A stretch of 5,330 nucleotides of DNA from NCBI GenBank assembly GCA_029987315.1, contig DALTVZ010000104.1:1-5330 (forward strand), in the 5' to 3' direction. The notes under the pieces are model-generated. The model saw only the letters and a program-made list of their open reading frames with translations. It made no database searches and was not told where the DNA came from. Both the position numbers and the translations under genes were made by a program. This document shows positions 1 through 4,309 of the stretch, in pieces. Source of the DNA: Methanocorpusculum sp. (GTDB lineage: Archaea > Halobacteriota > Methanomicrobia > Methanomicrobiales > Methanocorpusculaceae). The first letter of the stretch is position 1. Each line of letters begins with the position of its first letter.

Positions 1-360
1 CAGGTCAGACCTGCATAAAGCTTCCAATGCTCCCGCATATTTTTCAGCAATTTTTTCATTCAACGGATATTTTGCGGAAAGGCGGGCAAGTTTCCAAACA
101 TATTTAACAGCATCCTCATAGTAGAAGTCCTTCGTATAATAATATGAATGCCCGCCGGACAGGATATAAAGGCAATAAGCATAAAGATTCTGTATCTCCT
201 CAAAATCAGGATACTTCTCTGAAAGAGCTTGAAACATATCGAGTCTGATCTCTTCCCATTCGGTATTTTCATTCCCGTACTTATCCAGAGTGTTTGACAG
301 CTCTTTTGCATACCGGATGATTGTTTGAGTGTCTTTTTCTGATAATTTGGAAGAGGCCAT
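1..360 (-). CDS. Helical-repeat (TPR-like) protein, 3' end cut by window
   Basis: This is an open frame of 120 codons on the minus strand, starting at ATG (360-358) and running off the window at base 1 without a stop. The visible protein is soluble and rich in Tyr, Glu and Lys. It contains two related helical segments 48 residues apart: LSEKYP...I...YA..L (about residues 46-64) and LSAKYP...I...YA..L (94-112). This alpha-helical repeat resembles tetratricopeptide-type solenoids, though the spacing is longer than the usual 34 residues. Such proteins normally act as protein-protein scaffolds, and no catalytic motif is visible. The start is supported by a TATA-like box 21-30 bases upstream with no Shine-Dalgarno site, which fits a leaderless mRNA. 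The fold is inferred from the repeat pattern only, and the specific function is unknown. Confidence 0.75.
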   Translation of the reverse strand, partial: MASSKLSEKDTQTIIRYAKELSNTLDKYGNENTEWEEIRLDMFQALSEKYPDFEEIQNLYAYCLYILSGGHSYYYTKDFYYEDAVKYVWKLARLSAKYPLNEKIAEKYAGALEALCRSDL

Positions 361-380
361 GATGTAAAATAGGGATTGAT

Positions 381-390
381 AATTAATAAA
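381..390 (-). promoter_or_regulatory. Archaeal TATA-like box for the minus-strand helical-repeat gene
   Basis: Read on the minus strand, TTTATTAATT lies 21-30 bases before the ATG at 360. This is the usual distance from an archaeal TATA box to the transcription start, so transcription would begin at or within a few bases of the ATG. No GGAGG-like site lies between them. Confidence 0.45.
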
Positions 391-475
391 GAGGTAGTGT
401 ACCTATCCTCAGTATCCAATAGTTCCCCGCACCCCGGATCAAAAAATATCTCCCGTTCCTCCGCCCCTGTCCCCC

Positions 476-670
476 TTTTCGTGCATTTCGTTGGCGGGTT
501 GGACGCTGAAAGCGAGGGTCGTAGACCCGAGTCGGAGAGCAAACCGAAGGTTTGTAAACAAGCGAGGGCTGAAAGCCCGAAGCGGGGAGCAAAGCAAAGC
601 TTTGCGAACAAGCGGACAACCTCAGCCGAGCAAATCTCTGATTTGCGTTATGTTTTCGTGAATTTCGTGT
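476..670 (+). repeat. Hairpin-array repeat, block A
   Basis: Two TTTTCGTG(A/C)ATTTCGT copies (476-492 and 653-669) bracket a chain of short perfect stems. In order they are: CGCT-GAA-AGCG (504-514), GGGTC-GTA-GACCC (516-528), CAAACC-GAA-GGTTTG (540-554), GGGCT-GAA-AGCCC (566-578), GCAAAGC-AAA-GCTTTGC (589-605) and GCAAATC-TCT-GATTTGC (630-646). Every loop is three bases long. A long-range pairing of GGTTG-GA-CGCT (497-507) with AGCG-GA-CAACC (611-621) would enclose the middle hairpins. The block lies between divergent genes. An open frame through it exists but only translates the repeats. I do not recognise a named repeat family. Confidence 0.85.
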
Positions 671-690
671 GATGCCCGCCGGAGAAAAAC

Positions 691-762
691 ATGAGATGGA
701 AAAACCAATCCAACCTCCCTCCGCCAGCAGAACCTATATCGACTCTCGCGATGATACGATAA
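691..762 (+). CDS. Possible 23-residue upstream small ORF
   Basis: An ATG at 691 is preceded by GGAG (681-684) with a 6-base gap, a better ribosome site than that of the following gene. The frame runs 23 codons (starting MRWKNQSN) to TAA at 760-762. It is in the same frame as the 781 gene, 18 bases before its ATG. It could be a leader peptide, a truncated former N-terminus of the next gene separated by one stop codon, or chance. Very short and Pro-rich; evidence is weak. Confidence 0.2.
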   Translation: MRWKNQSNLPPPAEPISTLAMIR

Positions 763-780
763 TACCAGGGTCATCAGGAA

Positions 781-1554
781 ATGAAAAACAGACACTCACC
801 ATTGAGTGAATGGAAAATACTCAGTGTTCATCCTGCTTATGACAAAACAGCAGCCGTTCTCCGTGCGGGAAAAATCATCTGGTACTGCGAATATACTGAA
901 AAAACCGCCAGCAATCATACGATCCTCTTTCTCCACCCGGCATTTTGGAACACAGCCGACAGCTTCACCGCATATCAGATGGATCTCCTCAGATCCATCA
1001 TCGGTCTTGCAGCTGACGATCCCGCAGAATACTTCGCTGTCATTCACCGATACATCAGAACAGCGTTACAGACGGCTGCGGATCTCTGGAACAAACAGAC
1101 GGAGTTCTGCCGTTATTATCTTGGAACCGATGTCTTGGACGGCGGACCATTCGAATCATGCGATATCTATTCTGCTCCCGGGGACACAAAAGTGTCCGCG
1201 GATCTGGATAAATATCTCGAACGGAATGCAAAAGAGCTCCGTCGCCAAACTGCAGAGTTCGAAGCTTTGATCCGATCGGAAAACGGAGAAAAAACCATCA
1301 GCTGGAAGAAAATGTTCCCGGGCGACAACAGTCTGCCGGGATCATTTGAGGAGTATGCGGGCTTGTATTTTGAACGGAAAAACGCCATTCTTCAAGGTAT
1401 CAAACAAGTTCATACTTTTCTTACAGAGATGCGGGAAGTGACAAACCGGTTTGACGGCGGGAAGTACAAAGACATGAGAGGATTCTGTAAACTGGCCGAT
1501 GGGAAAGATATACGCCGAAATGACTGTTCGCTTGATCCTGTCAAGTATGTATAG
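781..1554 (+). CDS. Hypothetical protein, 257 residues
   Basis: This is a complete frame from ATG 781 to the TAG at 1552-1554. I do not recognise the family. The product appears cytoplasmic: no signal peptide and no membrane span is visible. The N-terminal third has alternating hydrophobic stretches with several Trp and Tyr residues, as in a beta-rich or mixed fold. Residues about 145-170 and 195-225 are charged and amphipathic, suggesting helices. The start has only AGGA two bases before ATG, so the ribosome site is poor. A possible TATA-like CTATAT lies at 734-739. Base composition and codon use look like a normally evolving gene and not repeat-derived sequence. Hairpin repeat blocks flank it on both sides (A upstream, B downstream), so it may be a single-gene cargo unit. 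No function is assigned. Confidence 0.8.
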   Translation: MKNRHSPLSEWKILSVHPAYDKTAAVLRAGKIIWYCEYTEKTASNHTILFLHPAFWNTADSFTAYQMDLLRSIIGLAADDPAEYFAVIHRYIRTALQTAADLWNKQTEFCRYYLGTDVLDGGPFESCDIYSAPGDTKVSADLDKYLERNAKELRRQTAEFEALIRSENGEKTISWKKMFPGDNSLPGSFEEYAGLYFERKNAILQGIKQVHTFLTEMREVTNRFDGGKYKDMRGFCKLADGKDIRRNDCSLDPVKYV

Positions 1555-1576
1555 CAGGTTTGCGCAAAATCCCTCC

Positions 1577-1697
1577 ACCCCTGTCCCCCTTTTCGTGAAT
1601 TTCGTTGATTTGCGGGTTGGACGCTGAAAGCGGACGACCTCAGTTGAGGCGGGCTGCTCCGAAGGAGCGACCTTAGCTGAGCAAATCTCTGATTTGC
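1577..1697 (+). repeat. Hairpin-array repeat, block B
   Basis: The block begins with CCCCTGTCCCCCTTTTCGTG, as block A does, followed by ATTTCGTT. Stems are: GGTTG-GA-CGCT / GAA / AGCG-GA-CGACC (hairpin about 1617-1639), CCTC-AGTT-GAGG (1638-1649), GCTCC-GAA-GGAGC (1656-1668) and GCAAATC-TCT-GATTTGC (1681-1697, identical to the last stem of block A). CGACCTCAGTTGAG (1635-1648) and CGACCTTAGCTGAG (1668-1681) form an imperfect direct repeat 33 bases apart around the GCTCC hairpin. Block A lacks this module. The block starts 22 bases after the stop of the 781 gene. Confidence 0.85.
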
Positions 1698-1752
1698 GAG
1701 TTTGTGAGTTTAGTGTGGGGGACGGGGGAGGGTACGATATCCAATCCCTCCA

Positions 1753-1787
1753 TGATTTTTTTTATTTTCGTGTTTTCGTATTTTTTT
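1753..1787 (+). terminator. T-rich stretch, possible archaeal terminator
   Basis: Several runs of T (seven to nine long) occur here on the + strand, interrupted by TTCGTG. Archaeal RNA polymerase commonly terminates at oligo-T tracts. This would end a transcript from the 781 gene after block B, so block B could be part of its 3' untranslated region. This is inference from composition only. Confidence 0.3.
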
Positions 1788-1906
1788 CGTGAATTTCGTG
1801 TGATGGCGGGGTGAGCCGACAAGCGAGGTTTCGGAGACCCGAGTCGGAGAGCAAACCGAAGGTTTGCGAACAGGCTCACCCTTAGCCGAGCAAGTCTATC
1901 GACTTG
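1784..1906 (+). repeat. Hairpin-array repeat, block C
   Basis: The block opens with TTTTCGTGAATTTCGTG (1784-1800). A 9-bp long-range stem, GGGTGAGCC (1809-1817) with GGCTCACCC (1873-1881), encloses two hairpins. These are GGTTT-CGG-AGACC (1827-1839, one T.G wobble) and GCAAACC-GAA-GGTTTGC (1851-1867), giving a multi-branched structure. A further stem, CAAGTC-TATC-GACTTG (1891-1906), follows after the linker TTAGCCGAGC. The module CCCGAGTCGGAGAGC plus the AAACC hairpin is shared with block A (526-554). Confidence 0.85.
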
Positions 1907-2093
1907 TGAGTTGTAACAACCGAGGAATCCCGCCCGCTTTGAGTAATTGTCTCCTGACTTACTCCTAACCTCATTTTTTTGCATCCAAAAAACCCCTCCT
2001 CACTCAATGACAACCCCCTTCTACCCGCAAAGGGGGGGCATTATCGCACCGCGCGGTCAGGGATTTATATTGATCTATGCTGATGTTGTATAT
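1907..2093. other. Intergenic stretch between block C and the RHH gene
   Basis: No convincing gene is present here. A frame open from 1947 continues into the 2094 gene, but its upstream part looks unlike protein (runs from homopolymer C and G). A CCCCCTT / AAGGGGG stem (2014-2020 with 2030-2036, 9-base loop) lies just before the promoter of the next gene. Confidence 0.5.
2048..2070 (+). promoter_or_regulatory. TATA-like box with adjacent 10-bp palindrome
   Basis: ACCGCGCGGT (2048-2057) is a perfect palindrome. TTTATAT follows at 2064-2070, 24-30 bases before ATG 2094, the right place for an archaeal TATA box giving a leaderless mRNA. The palindrome sits just upstream of the factor-B recognition position, so a protein bound there could repress or activate. 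RHH proteins often autoregulate, and the gene served encodes one. That link is inference. Confidence 0.45.
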
Positions 2094-2426
2094 ATGTCAG
2101 AAAAAGACAATGAAGTAGAAGTGGATTTCACCATTCTCGAGAAAGATGTTCTGTATTTTTCAGGAGTAACCTACGTTTTTAACGAAAAACAAGTATCCCA
2201 TATCGAGGGAGCAGAAGAGGCTTTTCCAAAAGGTTATGGGGATTCTGAGCTCTATCCCGATCGACCACAGGACGAGATACCGGCAATGCAGATCTGTATC
2301 ACGCAAAAACTGATGGACAGCATCGAAGAGCAGCGAAAAAAGCTCAATATAGAGTGGGATGCCTGCCTCGCCCGTATTATTGCCCTTGGATTTGCTGCGG
2401 CAGCTGCTGATGGGCAAAGCCTGTAA
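2094..2426 (+). CDS. RHH-type DNA-binding protein with N-terminal extension, 110 residues
   Basis: I chose ATG 2094 over the in-frame ATG at 1947. A TATA-like box sits 24-30 bases before it, and the sequence before it encodes improbable protein. Residues 1-62 form an acidic domain with beta-like segments (DVLYFSGVTYVF). Residues 65-105 fit a ribbon-helix-helix: strand MQICI (65-69), helix A from about 70 to 84 (TQKLMDSIEEQRKKL), a short turn at NIEW, and helix B from about 88 to 105 ending in an Ala run. RHH proteins dimerise, insert the strand pair into the DNA major groove, and typically repress transcription. The likely role is a transcriptional regulator or antitoxin-like protein. No toxin gene is adjacent: the next 99 bases hold no gene and then block D begins. 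The fold is inferred from the pattern, and the N-terminal part is unrecognised. Confidence 0.75.
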   Translation: MSEKDNEVEVDFTILEKDVLYFSGVTYVFNEKQVSHIEGAEEAFPKGYGDSELYPDRPQDEIPAMQICITQKLMDSIEEQRKKLNIEWDACLARIIALGFAAAAADGQSL

Positions 2427-2525
2427 CGCTTGACAGAAAACGGATCAGGTCTCCATTTAGTTTACGTTGGTCGTACATTACCATACCCGGGCTAAGACCC
2501 GATCCCAAACTCCTTCAACCCATCC
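2427..2525. other. Intergenic stretch with one decayed hairpin-like element
   Basis: No gene is seen here. CGGG-CTAAGA-CCCG (around 2489-2502) may be a degraded member of the hairpin family on the edge of block D. No oligo-T terminator is evident. Confidence 0.35.
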
Positions 2526-2697
2526 AGTCGCAAGTCTATCGACTTGCTTAGCTAAGATCGCTGGCTACGCCATCGATCCGCAGTCGCAAGTTTCCTTCGA
2601 AAACTTGCTCGGCTGATGCCGTCCGCTTTCAGCGTCCGACCCGCAGTCGCAAATCAAAGATTTGCTCCGCTAAGGCCGCTCCTTCGGAGCAGCCCGC
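2526..2697 (-). repeat. Hairpin-array repeat, block D (inverted orientation)
   Basis: This is the same family as blocks A-C but on the minus strand. Read on the minus strand it is three composite units, each a GC-rich hairpin with a GAA or GTA loop, then YAGCNRAGC, then a GCAA...TTGC hairpin, then GACTG. Plus-strand positions are: GCAAGTC-TATC-GACTTGC (2530-2547); GATCG and TGGC-TAC-GCCA (2556-2578); GCAAGTTT...AAACTTGC (2586-2608); CGCT-TTC-AGCG (2624-2634); GCAAATC-AAA-GATTTGC (2649-2665); and GCTCC-TTC-GGAGC (2678-2690). The GCAA hairpins start 56 and 63 bases apart. The array abuts the stop codon of the minus-strand RHH gene and would be its 3' untranslated region. Confidence 0.85.
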
Positions 2698-2943
2698 TCA
2701 CAGCAGCCGTCTGCACAGCTCCTTCTGGATCTCCGGATCCTGCAGCATTGCAAGCATCTTCGCCTTCTCCGCATCGATCCCCATATCCCTCCGTGCGAGA
2801 TCCGTCAGAATCGTCGCCGTCAGATAATCACTGATCGACTCAAACTGCGGCTTATCTCCCTTCGTCAAAGCGATCACCCGGTCATAAACCTCCCAGCTCA
2901 CCCGTGTGCTCAGCAAAGGCTTCTTACTTTTTACTGCAACCAT
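2698..2943 (-). CDS. Ribbon-helix-helix transcriptional regulator, 81 residues
   Basis: The frame runs from ATG (2943-2941) to TGA (2700-2698). The N-terminus is basic (MVAVKSKKP). A ribbon-helix-helix follows: strand LLSTRVS (about 10-16), helix A 17-28, a loop GDKPQFE, and helix B 36-51 (SISDYLTATILTDLAR). The C-terminal tail (55-81) is a predicted amphipathic helix, perhaps for oligomerisation. An ATG 57 bases further upstream is in frame but would place the promoter and its inverted repeats inside the gene, so I prefer 2943. The family usually represses its own promoter and acts as plasmid copy-control, partition or antitoxin DNA-binding subunits. The divergent 74-residue gene and the three half-sites between them fit a self-regulated control switch. 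The stop codon lies inside sequence homologous to repeat block B, so the repeat may have defined this 3' end. Confidence 0.85.
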   Translation of the reverse strand: MVAVKSKKPLLSTRVSWEVYDRVIALTKGDKPQFESISDYLTATILTDLARRDMGIDAEKAKMLAMLQDPEIQKELCRRLL

Positions 2944-2946
2944 GTC

Positions 2947-2980
2947 GTATGTAAACTTATATACGCGGGAGTATATAATA
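2947..2980. promoter_or_regulatory. Operator/promoter with three alternating GTATRTAA half-sites
   Basis: Half-sites are GTATGTAA (2947-2954, + strand), GTATATAA on the minus strand (2964-2957) and GTATATAA (2971-2978, + strand). The last two include a perfect inverted repeat, TATATAC-N6-GTATATA (2958-2977). The elements overlap the TATA boxes expected for the minus-strand RHH gene: minus-strand TATATAAG lies close to the start, and TTATATAC is centred about 32 bases upstream of ATG 2943. RHH repressors bind paired short half-sites, so this is a good autoregulation operator candidate. The + strand gene at 3039 may use TTAAATA (3001-3007). Confidence 0.6.
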
Positions 2981-3038
2981 CCAATACAAAACAACACCAA
3001 TTAAATACGACAAAAACCTATGTATTCATTAGACCCCA

Positions 3039-3263
3039 ATGGACCAAAAACTCAGCGGGGCAGAATCCTATCTGTATCAGAACGATCCACCTAATTTACC
3101 GCAGCATCTGGCTGAGGGGAGCCACCAACGGCAGTACCCCAAAGCACAGCAAGGCATTTTGGCCCAGATAGACTACAGCGACCCAGACATCCGGTCATTG
3201 TTTTCACCACTTATTCTTGGATGTATCAAAGAGATCCTTGAAAAAGGACAGGGCAGAACCTGA
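3039..3263 (+). CDS. Hypothetical small protein, 74 residues
   Basis: The frame runs from ATG 3039 to TGA 3261-3263, divergent from the RHH regulator with 95 bases between the starts. I do not recognise the family. Residues 1-40 are polar and rich in Gln, Pro and Ser and look disordered. Residues about 41-70 (QGILAQIDYSDPDIRSLF, then a helix IKEILEKG) resemble a small helical unit such as a dimerisation or protein-contact segment. There is no Shine-Dalgarno site. TTAAATA at 3001-3007, about 35 bases upstream, could be a TATA box for a short-leader mRNA. Given the shared control region with an RHH regulator and the origin-like region directly downstream, it may belong to a replication or control module. 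It could also be a fortuitous frame. Confidence 0.5.
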   Translation: MDQKLSGAESYLYQNDPPNLPQHLAEGSHQRQYPKAQQGILAQIDYSDPDIRSLFSPLILGCIKEILEKGQGRT

Positions 3264-3339
3264 CCTCGATTCAACCTCTTTTATTCGGGTCTATAATCCA
3301 TCGCAGCGTTTTTTTCATCGGAATCAGGATCACAACGCC
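3264..3339 (+). terminator. T-rich end of the 74-residue gene
   Basis: CTCTTTTATT (3278-3287) and GTTTTTTTC (3308-3316) follow the stop at 3263. Oligo-T runs of this length are plausible archaeal terminators that would separate the gene from the repeat-rich region. No hairpin is evident. Confidence 0.3.
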
Positions 3340-3413
3340 GCAAAATACTACGTATGTATCTACACATGTACCTACATACACAAAATAAAAAAAAACGATA
3401 CCTCCCTCCCGAC

Positions 3414-3427
3414 TACGTCCGGACGTA
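3414..3427. promoter_or_regulatory. 14-bp perfect palindrome TACGTCCGGACGTA
   Basis: Two GGACGTA half-sites are placed head to head. A third half-site occurs at 3590-3596 as part of the 11-bp inverted repeat arm. This is a likely binding site for a dimeric protein. The binding protein is unknown, but the RHH proteins in this window are candidates. Confidence 0.5.
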
Positions 3428-3471
3428 AGGAAAGACGTATTTACATACACACATAGACAAATGCGTTTTTA

Positions 3472-3510
<39 letters not shown>

Positions 3511-3534
3511 GTACAAAACAAACTATGTACTATA

Positions 3535-3544
3535 CTTATAAAAA
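3535..3544 (+). promoter_or_regulatory. TATA-like box CTTATAAAAA
   Basis: This is a good match to an archaeal TATA element. No credible gene starts at the expected distance, so a transcript from here would be an RNA of the origin-like region or a roughly 220-base leader for the operon starting at 3787. A second weak TATA-like TTTTATTG (3740-3747) is nearer that operon. Confidence 0.35.
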
Positions 3545-3670
3545 AAAAGTGATTGATGAGCAATTTTCTTCCCGTATTTACTTACTTACGGACGTAGTCC
3601 TTACCCCCCTATCCTTTTTTTTCACCACATATATCTACATACACACATACCTCTCCGCATACCTGTGTAA

Positions 3671-3732
3671 ATGCAAAATATGCAAATTTACATACTATTT
3701 GATGCAAATAATTAATATTAAATATCTGCAAA
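3671..3732 (+). repeat. TGCAAA iterons beside an AT-rich stretch
   Basis: ATGCAAA occurs at 3671-3677, 3680-3686 and 3702-3708, and TGCAAA again at 3727-3732. TTAATATTAA (3712-3721) lies between the last two. Spacing is irregular (9, 22 and 24-25 bases), near one or two helical turns. This fits initiator or regulator binding next to an unwinding element. Confidence 0.45.
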
Positions 3733-3786
3733 ACCCATCTTTTATTGTAAGTCATACGGCTTGCCAAACATCGAACAAACAAGGAA

Positions 3787-3945
3787 GTGAAAAACATAGG
3801 ACTCACATTCACCATCTACATCGGAGAACCGGATCGAAAAACATTCGAAACCTTCTCCAGAAAGTACCAAAGACCGCACACATCCAAAATGATCCTCGGT
3901 CTCATGAGAAAACACCTAAACGACCACGGAGAAATCGATGCCTGA
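3787..3945 (+). CDS. Small RHH-like protein, 52 residues
   Basis: The frame runs from GTG 3787 to TGA 3943-3945 and overlaps the next gene by 8 bases. The pattern fits a minimal ribbon-helix-helix: strand TFTIYI (7-12), helix A about 15-28 (PDRKTFETFSRKYQ) and helix B about 31-48 (HTSKMILGLMRKHLN). It aligns with the N-terminus of the next gene product: Y-I-x-E after the strand, aromatic positions in helix A, then S-x-x-I-x-x-x-M-x-K-x-L in helix B. The start is uncertain. AAGGAAGTGA (3781-3790) resembles a Shine-Dalgarno site that overlaps the GTG, leaving no spacer, while an in-frame ATA at 3796 would have normal spacing. GTG is the conservative choice. Likely a DNA-binding partner or regulator of the operon it opens. 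Confidence 0.6.
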   Translation: MKNIGLTFTIYIGEPDRKTFETFSRKYQRPHTSKMILGLMRKHLNDHGEIDA

Positions 3946-4309
3946 CTACAAAGTCTACATTCCCGAAGCAAAAGCCCCTCTTCTTTACCAGTACAAAGAA
4001 CAGTTCGGCAAAGACGCCTCGGCCGGAATCGTCGCCTTCATGGAAAAAGCCCTCGCAAACACCGCCAGCATAGGGCAGCAAAACCCGGCAGCGTCTTCCC
4101 AAAATGACATCTATCAGATCTATTTCGGCGACATCGAAAATGAAAACGCCTTCCTCTACCTCTTTGAGACCAGAGAAAGTGCAAAACTCGCCCTCAAAAA
4201 CCGGACGGACATCCTCGCGAAAAAACATCCCGACATCTATTTGGATGTCATCGCACAGTTCAAAGAAAACTATCCCCGCTTAGCAAAAATCACAGGAATC
4301 ACAAAATGA
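3938..4309 (+). CDS. RHH-like N-terminal domain protein, 123 residues
   Basis: ATG 3938 is preceded by GGAG (3928-3931) with a 6-base gap, inside the previous gene, so translation is probably coupled. Residues 4-42 look like a ribbon-helix-helix: strand YKVYIPE, helix A about 11-24, helix B about 27-41 (ASAGIVAFMEKALAN). A polar linker (42-56, GQQNPAASSQND) follows. The C-terminal domain (57-123) has a strand-rich start (IYQIYFGDIENENAFLYLFE) and a helical end. The shared pattern with the preceding 52-residue protein suggests duplication or a heterodimer. The C-terminal domain is unrecognised and may bind a ligand or partner. The stop overlaps the next start as ATGA (4306-4309). Confidence 0.75.
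   Translation: MPDYKVYIPEAKAPLLYQYKEQFGKDASAGIVAFMEKALANTASIGQQNPAASSQNDIYQIYFGDIENENAFLYLFETRESAKLALKNRTDILAKKHPDIYLDVIAQFKENYPRLAKITGITK

Noticed and set aside
60..672. Long open frames on both strands through 60-672
   Set aside because: They translate the hairpin repeats or are out-of-frame shadows of the minus-strand gene at 1-360, whose real frame is open at the window edge.
476..1906. Insertion sequence or transposon ends
   Set aside because: No transposase gene, no matching terminal inverted repeats around a coding unit and no clear target duplication; a non-autonomous element cannot be excluded.
1641..1906. tRNA or other standard structured RNA gene
   Set aside because: Several stems are present but there is no acceptor stem with a T-arm GTTC motif or other tRNA hallmark; the loops are three to four bases only.
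476..2697. CRISPR array
   Set aside because: Units are not identical direct repeats with unique spacers of constant length; the conserved parts are linkers and the variable parts are self-complementary stems.
2094..2943. Toxin-antitoxin pair formed by the two RHH proteins and a neighbour
   Set aside because: No neighbouring protein shows a toxin motif such as PIN-domain acidic residues or a RelE-like core; the RHH genes converge across a repeat block.
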